Numbered from the stretch's first letter, positions 54,559-63,710 are shown. The stretch is 64,000 nucleotides of DNA from Arthrobacter sp. GMC3 (GCF_002929305.1 NZ_PJIO01000005.1:186001-250000); one strand, 5' to 3'. Notes: a model not told the origin generated them from the sequence alone. Numbers and translations: made by a program.

Positions 54559-54619
54559 GAGCACTGCTCTTGACATTATCGACACGCGGGGTCATTGTTA
54601 ATTGGAGAGCAGTGCTCTC
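54559..54619. promoter_or_regulatory. Two TetR operator palindromes around a promoter
   Basis: Operator 1 has the core GAGCACTGCTC (54559-54569) and operator 2 is GAGAGCAGTGCTCTC (54605-54619); both are odd-length perfect palindromes of the same site, 48 bp centre to centre. TTGACA at 54570-54575 abuts operator 1 and is a likely -35. Extra half sites occur at 54538 and 54626. Confidence 0.7.
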
Positions 54620-54650
54620 AAATTGGTGAGCAGGCGGAATGGAGAACACA

Positions 54651-55580
54651 ATGAACGCGATCAAGGTTGTGACAGGTGCTGGCCCGGTGGGTTGGAGTGT
54701 CGCCAGCGCTCTGGCCGCGGCTGGCCAAAACGTGCGGCTCCTGACCCGTTCCGGCTCAGGGCCAGACCACCCCCTGATCGATCGCCGCCGCGTTGATGTC
54801 GGCGATCCGGCACAACTCAGGCCCGCCATCGAGGGAGCAGACGCTGTGTTTCATTGCATCCACGGCTCAAAGTACCGGGCCGAAACCTGGCTCCAGGAGC
54901 TTCCCGGAGCAGAGCAGGTGGTGTTGGCTGCGGCCGGTGAAATGGGCGCCGTCGTCGTCTTCCCGGAAAGTCTTTACTCTTACTCCGCACCGGAAAATCT
55001 TATGAAGGAGACCAGTCCCCGGGAAGCAACCGGGGGAAAGCGCGGCGTCAGGACGCAATTGCTTGCCGCCCGAGACGCCTCCGTAACGCCCACTGTCAGC
55101 GTGGTGGCATCTGACTTCTTCGGCCCTCAGGTTCGCAATGCCTATGCAGGCGAGCGGATGGTGCCGCCCATTCTGGCAGGCAAGACCGTGCGGGTGCTCG
55201 GCAGCGCCGACATGCCGCACTCGTTTACGTACGTTCCCGATCTTGCCGCCGCCATGATTGCCGCCTCCACAACCGCCAGCGCATGGAACACGGTACTGCA
55301 CGCGCCCACGGGCCCAGTCCTGTCCCAGCGGGCCCTGGCCGCTGCTTTTGCCTCAGCCGCCGACCTGCCGGATCCGAAAATCGGCACCGTACCGGGTTGG
55401 GTCATCGAGACGGCGGGCTTGTTCTCCAAGGACATGCAGGAGCTGACGGAGACGGCATATCAGCTGCGGGAGCCGTTCGTCATGGACTCTGCCGCGAGTG
55501 AGGAGCTTCTACACCTGGCGCCGACCGCATTGGATATTGCGGCCAAGGAAACCGTTAATTGGTGGCGCGATCAGGCTTAG
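54651..55580 (+). CDS. NAD(P)-dependent epimerase/dehydratase-like protein
   Basis: The 309-residue atypical/extended SDR has a Rossmann motif GAGPVGWSVA near the N-terminus, DAVFHCIHGSKYR and FPESLYSYSAP. No clear YxxxK was found, so it may be an NmrA-like sensor or a reductase with altered catalysis. ATG 54651 has GGAG seven bases upstream; ATG 54639 is possible. It is controlled from the TetR operator region. The last 26 bp overlap the convergent membrane-protein gene. Confidence 0.8.
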   Translation: MNAIKVVTGAGPVGWSVASALAAAGQNVRLLTRSGSGPDHPLIDRRRVDVGDPAQLRPAIEGADAVFHCIHGSKYRAETWLQELPGAEQVVLAAAGEMGAVVVFPESLYSYSAPENLMKETSPREATGGKRGVRTQLLAARDASVTPTVSVVASDFFGPQVRNAYAGERMVPPILAGKTVRVLGSADMPHSFTYVPDLAAAMIAASTTASAWNTVLHAPTGPVLSQRALAAAFASAADLPDPKIGTVPGWVIETAGLFSKDMQELTETAYQLREPFVMDSAASEELLHLAPTALDIAAKETVNWWRDQA

Positions 55581-56190
55581 GTTCATCGACGCTGCGGCGG
55601 CGCCGCACGCGAACCGTTTGAATCACCATGATGGGAATGAGCATGACAGCGAGCAGAGGACTGCCGACGGCGGCCACCGCAAGAGCCGCTGCGATGGAGA
55701 ACGTCACACCGCCCCCGCGTCCCAGACCCAGGGATCCTCCTCCGCCGGCGCTGTCCGCCAGGAGGTATTCGCCGTCGTACGTGTCCAGCGAATCCGCGCA
55801 ATTAACCGTGTAGGTGCCGGAACTTGTCGCGGTGAACCAGCGGATTTGTTCGACCCCGGGACGGGCGGTGTACCACCATAGGGTGTCCGCCCAGCCAAGG
55901 TCGCGAACCGAGTACACAGATGTTGGCTCACCGTGAGGTCCTGCCACAGTGCATTCCGCGGTGCCCAGTAACGCCGATGCTCCCGTTGCCCAGATGCCGA
56001 TCGTTTCACCGCTACGTGCTTCGTGCACTATCGGGGCCCCAAGGGGCGACGGCGAGGCAGACTCGATGGAGCGGTTGATCGGCATTACCCAAAGAACCCA
56101 GACCAACACGGCAACCACCACGCTCGCACCAGCAACGAACCAGCCAAATTGCAGGCGCTCACGGCTTGGCAGCTGCGCCAGCCGGATCAT
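55555..56190 (-). CDS. Two-helix membrane protein, hypothetical
   Basis: The 211-residue product has a transmembrane segment near the N-terminus (about 15-37). An extracytoplasmic-looking domain rich in Thr, Gly and Trp follows, then a glycine run (GGGGSLGLGRGGG), a second hydrophobic segment (about 163-190) and a basic tail (RVRRRRS). I do not recognise a family. The ATG overlaps the stop of the upstream membrane gene by 4 bp, indicating one operon, and its 3' end overlaps the epimerase gene. Confidence 0.7.
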   Translation of the reverse strand: MIRLAQLPSRERLQFGWFVAGASVVVAVLVWVLWVMPINRSIESASPSPLGAPIVHEARSGETIGIWATGASALLGTAECTVAGPHGEPTSVYSVRDLGWADTLWWYTARPGVEQIRWFTATSSGTYTVNCADSLDTYDGEYLLADSAGGGGSLGLGRGGGVTFSIAAALAVAAVGSPLLAVMLIPIMVIQTVRVRRRRSVDEPKPDRATN

Positions 56191-57236
56191 GAACGGCCCC
56201 TAGTCTGCACGCCGCTATCGCTGAGCTCCTTGGCCGATTTGGCCGCAAATATGCTCAGATCCTTTCGGCGTGTTGGCTGCTTTTCAAGTCCAGCCCCGGC
56301 CAGCCTGCGAATGGTTACTTTCGAAAGCGGTGGAAGCTGGGCAAGCACCGTTTTCGGTGTTCGGGCCAAGCCAGCAAGCAGAGAAATCCTCCGCCCATGG
56401 ACATGGACTTCAACCCTCGCGTAATCACTCTCGCATCGCCAGATCAACCGATCGAGATCCCGGTAATTGATAGTTACATTTTCGGATCCCACCGCAATCC
56501 GGATCCGGTCATTGCCAAAAGCAATTGAACAAGGAATTGTTTTGCGGCCCACGATTGCTTTAAAGATGAAGTAGCCAGGAAGCCCAATCAACAAGCCAAA
56601 AACTATGACGAATAGTTTCGGGCTTGCAAGTTTGAGGAAGAACGCGTCAAAGGACATCAACAGCCAAAAGGCTAACCCGCTGCCAACCAGGCATACCCCC
56701 ACCATCACGAAGGTCAGGTTCCGTGTTTGCATTGGAACCGCTGAAAACTGCAGCTGTGTTCCGGGGCTTGTGTCCTCCCACGCTGGAGCTATCCGAGCAG
56801 CTTTGGCCTTTTCTGATGGCTTGGATGCGCTGAAGGTGATCCGGCCCAGCAGACCAAGCCAGATCCAACCTGCCGCCGGGACGGACCCCATTTGGAACAA
56901 GAAAACCAGCCCACTAGCCTGTTCCGGCAGCTCCTTCAGAAAGCCTTTACCCCAAAACGTCATCCAGTGAAGAAGTAGCCCCATACCCGCGGCCCCTGCC
57001 ACATGAAGCACCACACCCAGCCCCGTGTGCTTCATGCCCAGGGTGAAATTGACGAAGGCAAAGCCACACAGCCACCCGCCGACCAACGTCAGCAGGAAAG
57101 GCGCTAGATCCATACCGTTCCCAGCCAGATACCACGGCGAAGCAAGCAAAGCGCATAACAACGCCCAGAGCAGTGGCTTCCGAATCAACCGACCCCACCA
57201 AGGGACGGGCACTGGCTGGAGGGGGTCGTATGACAT
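56187..57236 (-). CDS. Multi-pass membrane protein, hypothetical
   Basis: The 349-residue product, counted from ATG 57236 (MSYDPLQPVPVPWWGRLIRK), has about six hydrophobic segments in two groups (N-terminal about 25-125, central about 175-245). The C-terminal soluble region (KTIPCSIAFGNDRIRIAVG, then LIWRCESDYARVEVHVHGRR) looks PH-domain-like. No family is certain. The start is uncertain: the frame is open to 57350 and no strong RBS is seen. It is the first gene of a two-gene unit. Confidence 0.65.
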   Translation of the reverse strand: MSYDPLQPVPVPWWGRLIRKPLLWALLCALLASPWYLAGNGMDLAPFLLTLVGGWLCGFAFVNFTLGMKHTGLGVVLHVAGAAGMGLLLHWMTFWGKGFLKELPEQASGLVFLFQMGSVPAAGWIWLGLLGRITFSASKPSEKAKAARIAPAWEDTSPGTQLQFSAVPMQTRNLTFVMVGVCLVGSGLAFWLLMSFDAFFLKLASPKLFVIVFGLLIGLPGYFIFKAIVGRKTIPCSIAFGNDRIRIAVGSENVTINYRDLDRLIWRCESDYARVEVHVHGRRISLLAGLARTPKTVLAQLPPLSKVTIRRLAGAGLEKQPTRRKDLSIFAAKSAKELSDSGVQTRGRS

Positions 57237-57322
57237 AGCGAACAGTCTAACCAACAGTTTCAGAGGCCGAGTGCCTGTGGGCATTGGGTAATCACTGTCC
57301 AATTCTCCAGAGAAACATTGGT

Positions 57323-57361
57323 GAATATTCGTAAAACTCGCGATTATCAAACGAATATTCG
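57323..57361. promoter_or_regulatory. Twin GAATATTCG sites in an AT-rich promoter region
   Basis: The perfect palindrome GAATATTC occurs at 57323-57330 and 57353-57360, both followed by G, exactly 30 bp apart (about three helical turns). The surrounding 57300-57400 stretch is much more AT-rich than the genes. It lies between divergent membrane-protein and DUF11 genes and is a good candidate for a dimeric regulator. Confidence 0.5.
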
Positions 57362-57437
57362 ATATCCTAAATTTTCACGAGCACTGACACAATTCCGCTG
57401 AAAAAGAGTAGTGGACCCCACCGCGAGGAGCAACTGC

Positions 57438-59375
57438 ATGACCATTTCTATTCGGCGGCGCTTTGCCGTCGGTTTCTTTTTGGCCATCGCAGTTCTGCTC
57501 GGGCTTATGGCGGTTCCTGCATCGGCGGCTCCGGTGGAACCGCTGGCCACCAGTTGTGACTACGCCAACGCGGACGGCGGCGGTAAGTACCCCACCTCGA
57601 TTTGCTGGATCGATTTCACCGGTTTCAATGCCACCGAAGCTTCCAGCACGGAGGGCCAGAATCTAACCATGCCCCTGGGTGAATACACCGTGAGCTTCAA
57701 CGTCATCCAGCGCAACGTTCCCTCGAAGACCTCCCGTTCGACTGTTGCCAGTGCCCCGGTCGGTCCTTTCGGAAAGCCGGGCTACTACGACGGCATTGGC
57801 GGGAAGCCCTTGCTCTATGCAGAGTCCGGAAACCTCAATGGCGGAGTGAATATTGCCATTCGTGATTTCTCGATAAGCATCAAAGGCACAAGCGTTGCTG
57901 GCTATTCGCTTGTCAGCGCTTCCGCCGAAACCCTTGACGCCTACGACGGGTTCTTCGGCGAGTCCATCAATTGGACCTCCGATCAGCCCCTGACCATGAT
58001 CGATCATGCTGGCGAGTTCACCAGCGGAGGCGGCTGCCTGCTACCGCCGTCCGGCGACGGAACTACCAATGTCTGGTGCGACGGCGCCAGCGCCGGACAA
58101 ACAAGTGCCCATGGAGTAATCGTTGCCGCCCCATCCGCCACCACCATTAGCGGTGCGGTCACCATGACCAGGGGCGGTGAGCGCGAGGCCGTCGCCTTCG
58201 GAGTCCAAACTGCACGCGCCTCCGTGACAAAGCAGGTCGACCGCCGCGTCGACTCCGATGAATCCTTTGACGTCTCCGTCACTTCCCATGAGGGCCCCTT
58301 GCTCGGATCGGCCACTACGGGAACCGCCGCCACAGCCACGACTGGCAGCACCATCGTCATTCCGACCGGCCCCATCACTTTGGCCGAGGCCGCGTCCGCC
58401 GGGTCACCGGGGTCCATGGACTTCTACAACAAGTCGTGGAGCTGCACCAATGCAAGGTCTGGCAGCGCCACCGTGCTCCCCACAGGTGGCGGCATGAGCA
58501 AGACCCTAGATTTGGCCGCAGGCGATGACGTCTCCTGCATTGTCACCAACACCGCCTTGCCAGCAACGCTCGCGCTGGAGAAAACAGTGAACGTCACCTC
58601 CGCAGCGGTCGGCGATTCCGCAACGTTTGATTTCAAGGTCACGAACACTGGAGAAATTCCCCTGGACTCGCTGGCACTTACCGAGGACTCCTTCAGCGGA
58701 AGCGGTGCACTTTCGGCCATCTCCTGCCCCACCACCACTCTGCCCCCCGGTGCTTGGACCACCTGCCATGCCACCTATGTGGTCACTCAACAAGACGTCG
58801 ACGCCGGGTTTGTCACCAACACGGCCACAGCCACCGCTCAGCCGGTCAACACCAAAACCGTTGTCAACTCAAACCTGTCAACGGTCAAGTTCACCACCCC
58901 TGCCACGAGCGCGCTGAATGTGAGCAAGACTGCCGACCGCAGAACGAGCCAGACGGGTGAGAAGATCACCTACACCTTGAAAGCTACGAACAGCGGAAAA
59001 GTCACCCTGCGCAACGTGACCCTCACAGAGAAGGCCTTCTCCGGCACGGGGACCTTGAGCGGGCTGACTTGCGACGCCGCACAACCGGCCACGCTTTCTC
59101 CCGGGCAGGTCCTGACATGCACGGCCCGCTACACGGTGACGGCTACGGACACGATCACCCTTAACAACACGGTCACCGGAGCCGGAACAGATCCCTCCAA
59201 TACCGTTCTCACCGGCGACGCCTCTGCCACAGTTACGGTGGTCATGCAAAACCTGGCCGTAACCGGATCACAAAACGTTTTCCCCATGCTGGCCACAACG
59301 GGTGGCCTGGCCCTTGCCGGTATCCTCTTAGTGGTCGCCGCACGGCGCCGTTCAACGGACTCGGCAATCAACTAA
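57438..59375 (+). CDS. Secreted DUF11-repeat surface protein with LAxTG sorting signal
   Basis: The 645-residue product starts at ATG 57438 with GAGGAG seven bases upstream. Residues 1-30 form a Sec signal peptide (RRRF, hydrophobic core, cleavage after ASA). The mature part has a large N-terminal adhesive-like region and DUF11-type repeats (PATLALEKTVNVTSA, then TSALNVSKTADRRTSQTG), which form Ig-like stalks. The C-terminus has LAVTG (606-610) and LATTG (618-622), a hydrophobic segment and RRR, which resembles a class E sortase signal. The ligand or host surface is unknown. No sortase gene is in the window. Confidence 0.85.
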   Translation: MTISIRRRFAVGFFLAIAVLLGLMAVPASAAPVEPLATSCDYANADGGGKYPTSICWIDFTGFNATEASSTEGQNLTMPLGEYTVSFNVIQRNVPSKTSRSTVASAPVGPFGKPGYYDGIGGKPLLYAESGNLNGGVNIAIRDFSISIKGTSVAGYSLVSASAETLDAYDGFFGESINWTSDQPLTMIDHAGEFTSGGGCLLPPSGDGTTNVWCDGASAGQTSAHGVIVAAPSATTISGAVTMTRGGEREAVAFGVQTARASVTKQVDRRVDSDESFDVSVTSHEGPLLGSATTGTAATATTGSTIVIPTGPITLAEAASAGSPGSMDFYNKSWSCTNARSGSATVLPTGGGMSKTLDLAAGDDVSCIVTNTALPATLALEKTVNVTSAAVGDSATFDFKVTNTGEIPLDSLALTEDSFSGSGALSAISCPTTTLPPGAWTTCHATYVVTQQDVDAGFVTNTATATAQPVNTKTVVNSNLSTVKFTTPATSALNVSKTADRRTSQTGEKITYTLKATNSGKVTLRNVTLTEKAFSGTGTLSGLTCDAAQPATLSPGQVLTCTARYTVTATDTITLNNTVTGAGTDPSNTVLTGDASATVTVVMQNLAVTGSQNVFPMLATTGGLALAGILLVVAARRRSTDSAIN

Positions 59376-59386
59376 TCCGCAATAAC

Positions 59387-59418
59387 AAGGTGCCCTCACT
59401 TCACGGTGAGGGCACTTT
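59387..59418. terminator. Hairpin between DUF11 and MarR genes
   Basis: A 10-bp perfect stem (59390-59399 with 59406-59415) extends by three weaker pairs into AAG/TTT. It lies between convergent stops at 59375 and 59430 and is a probable bidirectional terminator. Confidence 0.7.
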
Positions 59419-59429
59419 GCCGTGCGGGG

Positions 59430-59936
59430 CTACTGCGGTGTCTCGAGCCTCACGGCGATCTTGCGCAATAAAGCGGCCAGCTCGGCTTGTTCCCCGGCGT
59501 TCAGCCCGGCCAGCATTTCCCTGTCCCGGATGAGGAAGTTCGGAAACAGTGCATCAACAAGTTCCACGCCAGCGACGGTGAGAGTCAGGAGCACCACGCG
59601 CCCATCGTGCTCCCAGGGCAGGCGCTCGATGAGCCCGCGCTTGACCAGCCTGTCGGCATTTTTGGTGGTGGATGCCCCGCTGAGCATGGTGGCGGCGGTG
59701 ACCTCGCTTGCGCGCAGGGCCCTGCCGGCCCTGGCAAGGGTGCACAGGACATCAAATTCAGCGCGGGTCAGGCCTTCAGGGGCCAGCGCGTGTTCAACCC
59801 TTTGAGTCACGAGCGCGGCAATGCGGCTGATCCGTCCCATCACCTCAATACTGGAGACATCCAGTTCCGGCCTGGTCCGCGCCCATCCTTCCCTAGCCAC
59901 GTCAACAAAGTCCGCGGCTTCCGCTTCTGCTCTCAT
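59430..59936 (-). CDS. MarR-family transcriptional regulator
   Basis: The 168-residue winged helix-turn-helix has ALAPEGLTRAEFDVLCTLAR, then LRASEVTAATMLSGASTTKN and a wing (EHDGRVVLLTLT). ATG 59936 is preferred; the frame continues to 60062 over the operator. It diverges from the FUSC exporter gene, and a perfect 24-bp palindrome lies between the starts. It most likely represses both genes and is released by a phenolic or other lipophilic ligand, as MarR proteins commonly are. Confidence 0.9.
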   Translation of the reverse strand: MRAEAEAADFVDVAREGWARTRPELDVSSIEVMGRISRIAALVTQRVEHALAPEGLTRAEFDVLCTLARAGRALRASEVTAATMLSGASTTKNADRLVKRGLIERLPWEHDGRVVLLTLTVAGVELVDALFPNFLIRDREMLAGLNAGEQAELAALLRKIAVRLETPQ

Positions 59937-59972
59937 ATCCACCAGTCTAGAGAGTAGTCTCACATAGTTCCC

Positions 59973-59996
59973 ATCTATTTTACTAGTAAAATAGAT
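59973..59996. promoter_or_regulatory. Perfect 24-bp palindromic MarR operator
   Basis: Positions 59973-59996 read ATCTATTTTACT followed by its exact reverse complement. It is 36 bp before the MarR start and 14 bp before the FUSC start. It overlaps where both -10 regions should be, so it probably blocks both promoters. Confidence 0.8.
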
Positions 59997-60010
59997 TGTA
60001 GACTTGACGT

Positions 60011-61426
60011 ATGACCAACTCACTTCGAATCCGCCACCTTGGCGTCGCCTTGGCCCATCCACTTTCTGGCAGTGCGTGGCGGAATTCGATGATCATACGA
60101 CCCGCAGACGCCATATTTGCCCCGGCCCTCAAGGTCGCCGTAGCGGCAACTATAGTGCTCGTGGCAGGTGGGCTGCTTGGCGATCAGCGCCTCGCCGGCA
60201 TAGCCGCACTAGGCGCGTTGTCCTCGGCTTTTGGCCGCTACCAGCCCTACAGGCGTCTGGCGCAACAGCTTGGCGTCGTAGCTGCCGCGCTGCTCACCGC
60301 TGCCGGTGTTGGTGCGCTTCTGGCGGCAGCGGGCGCCCCCTTGTGGCTGCAAATCGGACTGCTGTCGATGATGGCTGGTGCGGCATCGCATCTCTTCACC
60401 GCGCTGCGCATCACCGGTCCGGGTCCTGTCATTTTGGTCTTTGCCGCCTCAGCCGGAGCGGGATTCGCCACGTCCTTCACCGCTGTACCGCAGGTCTTAG
60501 CGGCCGTCGGCCTCGGGGCAGGCGTTGGCTGGCTAGTATCGGTCGCGCCGGTTTTGGTGGTTCCCATGGGCCCGGCTCGATTGGCCAGCGCTAGGGCCAT
60601 CACCGCCGTCGTACGCCTCAACGGGGACGACGGCGAAACCCCTCGCAGGGCAGCCAGCGCCGCCATCCGCAATGCCCGGGAGGCGATTGCGCTCAGCACC
60701 CAGCGGTGGCACTCCCCCGATCGCGGACTCGCAGCTCAGGCTGCCCAGCTCAACGGTTTACTCGATGAGGCCCAGGCTGTTCTGGACATGGCGGCGGACG
60801 TGGACTCCTCCGAGGCCCGTGAACGTCTGGCCCGGCACGAGGTTGCGCTGCGCAAGATCCGCAGCACCACCGTTTCTACTGGGACAGGGAGCACTACCAG
60901 CGCACCTGCCGAATCGTTTCTGGCCGTGGCTCGTGCCGGAATTGCCTCCAGGAGCAGCGTGCACCAAGCGCTGCGGATGACGGCGGCATCCGCACTGTCG
61001 GGGTGGGTGGCCGTGGCCCTTGGATTGGCGCATCCGCTGTGGGCCTCGATGGGCGCGGTGGCGGTCCTGCAAGGGCTCAACTACAGGATGGGCGTCCAGC
61101 GCGGCATCCAACGGCTACTCGGTAATGTGATTGGCGCGTTGGTGGCAGTGGGGATACTGTCCCTGTCCTTGGGGTTTTGGCCGTCAGTAGCTCTGGTCGT
61201 CGTGCTCCAAACCCTCGCCGAACTGCTGGTTCTGAAGAATTACGCGTTGACCACCATTGCCGTCACGCCCATGGCGTTGATCATGACAGGACTCGGCAGC
61301 CACCTTGGACCGGAGGCCGCCATGATGCGGGTGGCGGATACCTTAGTCGGCGTGGTGATAGGCGTCCTGGTGGCGGCGTTGAGCATTTCACACGCCGACA
61401 AGGCCCACCTGAAGCAAACAATCTGA
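60011..61426 (+). CDS. FUSC-family membrane protein (aromatic acid exporter-like)
   Basis: The 471-residue product has two clusters of hydrophobic segments (about 35-190 and 315-460) separated by a cytoplasmic helical region (about 200-305). This matches fusaric-acid-resistance/YccS-like proteins. Such proteins are thought to export aromatic acids. ATG 60011 has no RBS and lies very close to the operator, with TAGACT 7 bp upstream (59999-60004) as a possible -10, so it may be translated from a leaderless transcript. Regulation by the divergent MarR is likely. Confidence 0.85.
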   Translation: MTNSLRIRHLGVALAHPLSGSAWRNSMIIRPADAIFAPALKVAVAATIVLVAGGLLGDQRLAGIAALGALSSAFGRYQPYRRLAQQLGVVAAALLTAAGVGALLAAAGAPLWLQIGLLSMMAGAASHLFTALRITGPGPVILVFAASAGAGFATSFTAVPQVLAAVGLGAGVGWLVSVAPVLVVPMGPARLASARAITAVVRLNGDDGETPRRAASAAIRNAREAIALSTQRWHSPDRGLAAQAAQLNGLLDEAQAVLDMAADVDSSEARERLARHEVALRKIRSTTVSTGTGSTTSAPAESFLAVARAGIASRSSVHQALRMTAASALSGWVAVALGLAHPLWASMGAVAVLQGLNYRMGVQRGIQRLLGNVIGALVAVGILSLSLGFWPSVALVVVLQTLAELLVLKNYALTTIAVTPMALIMTGLGSHLGPEAAMMRVADTLVGVVIGVLVAALSISHADKAHLKQTI

Positions 61427-61459
61427 CCGGTCTTTGCCGCCGTCGAACTCATCCAGGGT

Positions 61460-61501
61460 GCAGATAATGCGGGCTTTTACCTCAAAACCCGCATTATCTG
61501 C
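61460..61501. terminator. Inverted repeat between FUSC and luciferase-like genes
   Basis: A perfect 14-bp stem (61460-61473 with 61488-61501), with further TTTT/AAAA pairing inside, lies between convergent stops at 61426 and 61512. The T and A runs on the inner side make it a plausible two-way terminator. Confidence 0.7.
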
Positions 61502-61511
61502 CCACTGAGTG

Positions 61512-62495
61512 TCAGGCCCGGAGTTCCATCGCCTGCGCCAGCAACTCGAAGCTGCGGATCCACGCCGTCCGGTCGGTGACCTGGGTTGCCACAATGAGTT
61601 CATCGGCGTCGGCCTTTGCCGCGAAATCTTCCAAGTACTCCCGCGCCACCGCGGGCGAGCCCACAGCCGAGTACCGCATCATGTTCAGCACCTGCTGGCC
61701 GGCCGCCGATTCAAGCAACATGTCGGCCTCGGCATCCGTAAAGGTCCGGCCACCGCCCACCATGGCGGCCACCCGGCGTCGCTTAGCGGTCAGGAACAAG
61801 GCGTCGGCCTCCTCCTGGGTGTCGGCCACGATCGCGTTGACCCCCGCAATGACGTACGGCTCTGCGAGCGCATCGGAGGGCTTGAATTCGCGGCGGTAGA
61901 TCCGCACTGCGTCCTCCAGCGCTTGGGGCGCAAAATGCGAGGCAAAGGAGTAGGGCAGGCCCAGGGCGGCGGCCAGCCGAGCGCCGAACAGCGACGAGCC
62001 CAGAATGTACAGCGGCACATTGGTGTCCTTGCCCGGGTAGGCGTTCACCCCGGAAATGCGTGTCTGTCCGGCGAAGTATGCCTGCAGTTCCTGCACGTCA
62101 GCGGGGAACGTATCCGCGGCCATGGGGTCACGGCGCAGGGCCCGCATGGTGTTTTGGTCGCTGCCGGGGGCGCGGCCCAGACCCAGATCGATCCGGCCCG
62201 GGTGCAGGGTTTCCAGTGTGCCGAACTGCTCGGCAATTTGCAGCGGCGAATGGTTGGGCAGCATGATCCCGCCGGCGCCTAGCCTGATCGTGTTCGTGTG
62301 CGCGGCCACGTGGGCGATCAGCACGCTGGTGGCGGAGGAGGCGATCGAGGGCATGTTGTGATGCTCGGCAAACCAGATGCGCGTATATCCCCACTCCTCG
62401 GCTTTTTGTGCCAGCTCCACGGAGGCCTTGAAGCTCGCGGCAATTCCGTCGTCGCCAATGTGTGCCAGGTCAAGGATGGAAAGGGGAAGCGTCAT
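61512..62495 (-). CDS. LLM-class flavin-dependent oxidoreductase (luciferase-like)
   Basis: The 327-residue bacterial luciferase-like TIM barrel starts [17 protein letters not shown] and has [38 protein letters not shown] and [14 protein letters not shown]. This matches the MsnO8/YhbW-type FMN group. The substrate is unknown. ATG 62495 has AAAGG upstream; a longer frame to 62702 overlaps the next gene and is rejected. Confidence 0.9.
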   Translation of the reverse strand: MTLPLSILDLAHIGDDGIAASFKASVELAQKAEEWGYTRIWFAEHHNMPSIASSATSVLIAHVAAHTNTIRLGAGGIMLPNHSPLQIAEQFGTLETLHPGRIDLGLGRAPGSDQNTMRALRRDPMAADTFPADVQELQAYFAGQTRISGVNAYPGKDTNVPLYILGSSLFGARLAAALGLPYSFASHFAPQALEDAVRIYRREFKPSDALAEPYVIAGVNAIVADTQEEADALFLTAKRRRVAAMVGGGRTFTDAEADMLLESAAGQQVLNMMRYSAVGSPAVAREYLEDFAAKADADELIVATQVTDRTAWIRSFELLAQAMELRA

Positions 62496-62580
62496 GGGAA
62501 ATGCCTTTCGTAAGGGTCTCACTAGCGCCAACTGCCCAGCGGCCCGGGTTATTTCCCAGCGCTGCCCGGTGCGTAGAGGA

Positions 62581-63663
62581 TCACACGGACGCCGGAACGC
62601 TGAGACGTTCAATGGCGGCCAGTGCCGCGGCACGGCCTGCCCTGCTGGCTCCGAGTGTGGATGCTGAGGCGCCATAGCCAACCAGCAGAAGCCGGGGTTC
62701 ACGGCGCACCTTGACCCCGTCCATGGCGATCCCGCCGCCTGCTTCGCGCAGCTTCAACGGGGACAGATGGTCCATGGCTGCCCGGAAGCCCGTGGCCCAC
62801 AGGACGGCGTCGGCGTCAAAAGCGCTGCCGTCGGCGAAGGTCGCTCCTGTGGCGGTGAGCCGCTGCAGTGGGCCCCGGGAGACGAGCGTCCCGGCGGCAA
62901 TGCCGTTTTGGTACTGCTGAGTTAAGGGCAGTCCGGTCACGCCCACCACGCTGAGCGGGGGCAGACCGGCGGCCGTGCGTTCGTTGACTTTCCGTTCCAC
63001 ATCACGCCCCCAGTCAGGATCAAAATCAACCGTGGTGAATTCCGGCGGCCGTCGCGTGGACCACGCGGTTTCCACTCCGGCGTCGGCCAATTGCAGCAGG
63101 AACTGCACGGCGGAGGTTCCCCCGCCAACCACCAGAACCCGCTGGCCGGCGAATTCCGTCACGGATTCAAAGTCATGGGTGTGCAGCTGCCTGCCACCAA
63201 AAATTTCCACGCCCGGGTAATGGGGCCAATGGGGCTTGTCCCAGGTTCCCGTGGCATTGATGACAAGGCGTGCCGCGTAATCGCCACGGTCCGTCTCCAC
63301 TACTAGGGGCGAGCCTAGGGTGTCGGCGGGAGCGCCGTCGTCGAACTTTCGCACGGCTCGCACCTTCACTGGCCGGTGCACGGGCAGCTCAAACGTTGTC
63401 TCGTACTTCCCGTAGTACCGGGCCACGACGGCGGAGGCCGGCTCGGCAGGGTCCGCCGGCTCCAGCTTCATCCCGGGGAGGTCGTGGATGGCGTGCGCGG
63501 CGCCAAGGGTCAGAGACGGCCAGCGGTGGAGCCAGGCTCCTCCCGGCCCGGAGTTTGCGTCCAGCACCACAAAGTCAGATTCGGGCACCAGCCCGTGCCG
63601 CGCCAGGTAGTAGGCCGCCGACAACCCTGCCTGGCCAGCTCCGATGATCACCACGTCAAGCAT
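62581..63663 (-). CDS. FAD/NAD(P)-binding oxidoreductase (FMO/YpdA-like)
   Basis: The 360-residue product has an FAD Rossmann motif [12 protein letters not shown] (about 8-19) and the second, NADP-type motif [26 protein letters not shown] is typical of flavin monooxygenases and YpdA/CzcO-like disulfide reductases. It may oxidise small nitrogen or sulfur compounds, or bacillithiol/mycothiol disulfides. It is upstream of the luciferase-like gene on the same strand with an 85-bp gap. Confidence 0.87.
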   Translation of the reverse strand: MLDVVIIGAGQAGLSAAYYLARHGLVPESDFVVLDANSGPGGAWLHRWPSLTLGAAHAIHDLPGMKLEPADPAEPASAVVARYYGKYETTFELPVHRPVKVRAVRKFDDGAPADTLGSPLVVETDRGDYAARLVINATGTWDKPHWPHYPGVEIFGGRQLHTHDFESVTEFAGQRVLVVGGGTSAVQFLLQLADAGVETAWSTRRPPEFTTVDFDPDWGRDVERKVNERTAAGLPPLSVVGVTGLPLTQQYQNGIAAGTLVSRGPLQRLTATGATFADGSAFDADAVLWATGFRAAMDHLSPLKLREAGGGIAMDGVKVRREPRLLLVGYGASASTLGASRAGRAAALAAIERLSVPASV

Positions 63664-63710
63664 TCAAAACCTCCGTCGTCCTGTGGATGGAACGTGGAAG
63701 CCGCGCGTCA

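Noticed and set aside
62496..62702. N-terminal extension of the luciferase-like protein
   Set aside because: It overlaps the coding sequence of the upstream oxidoreductase and the family start is at 62495.
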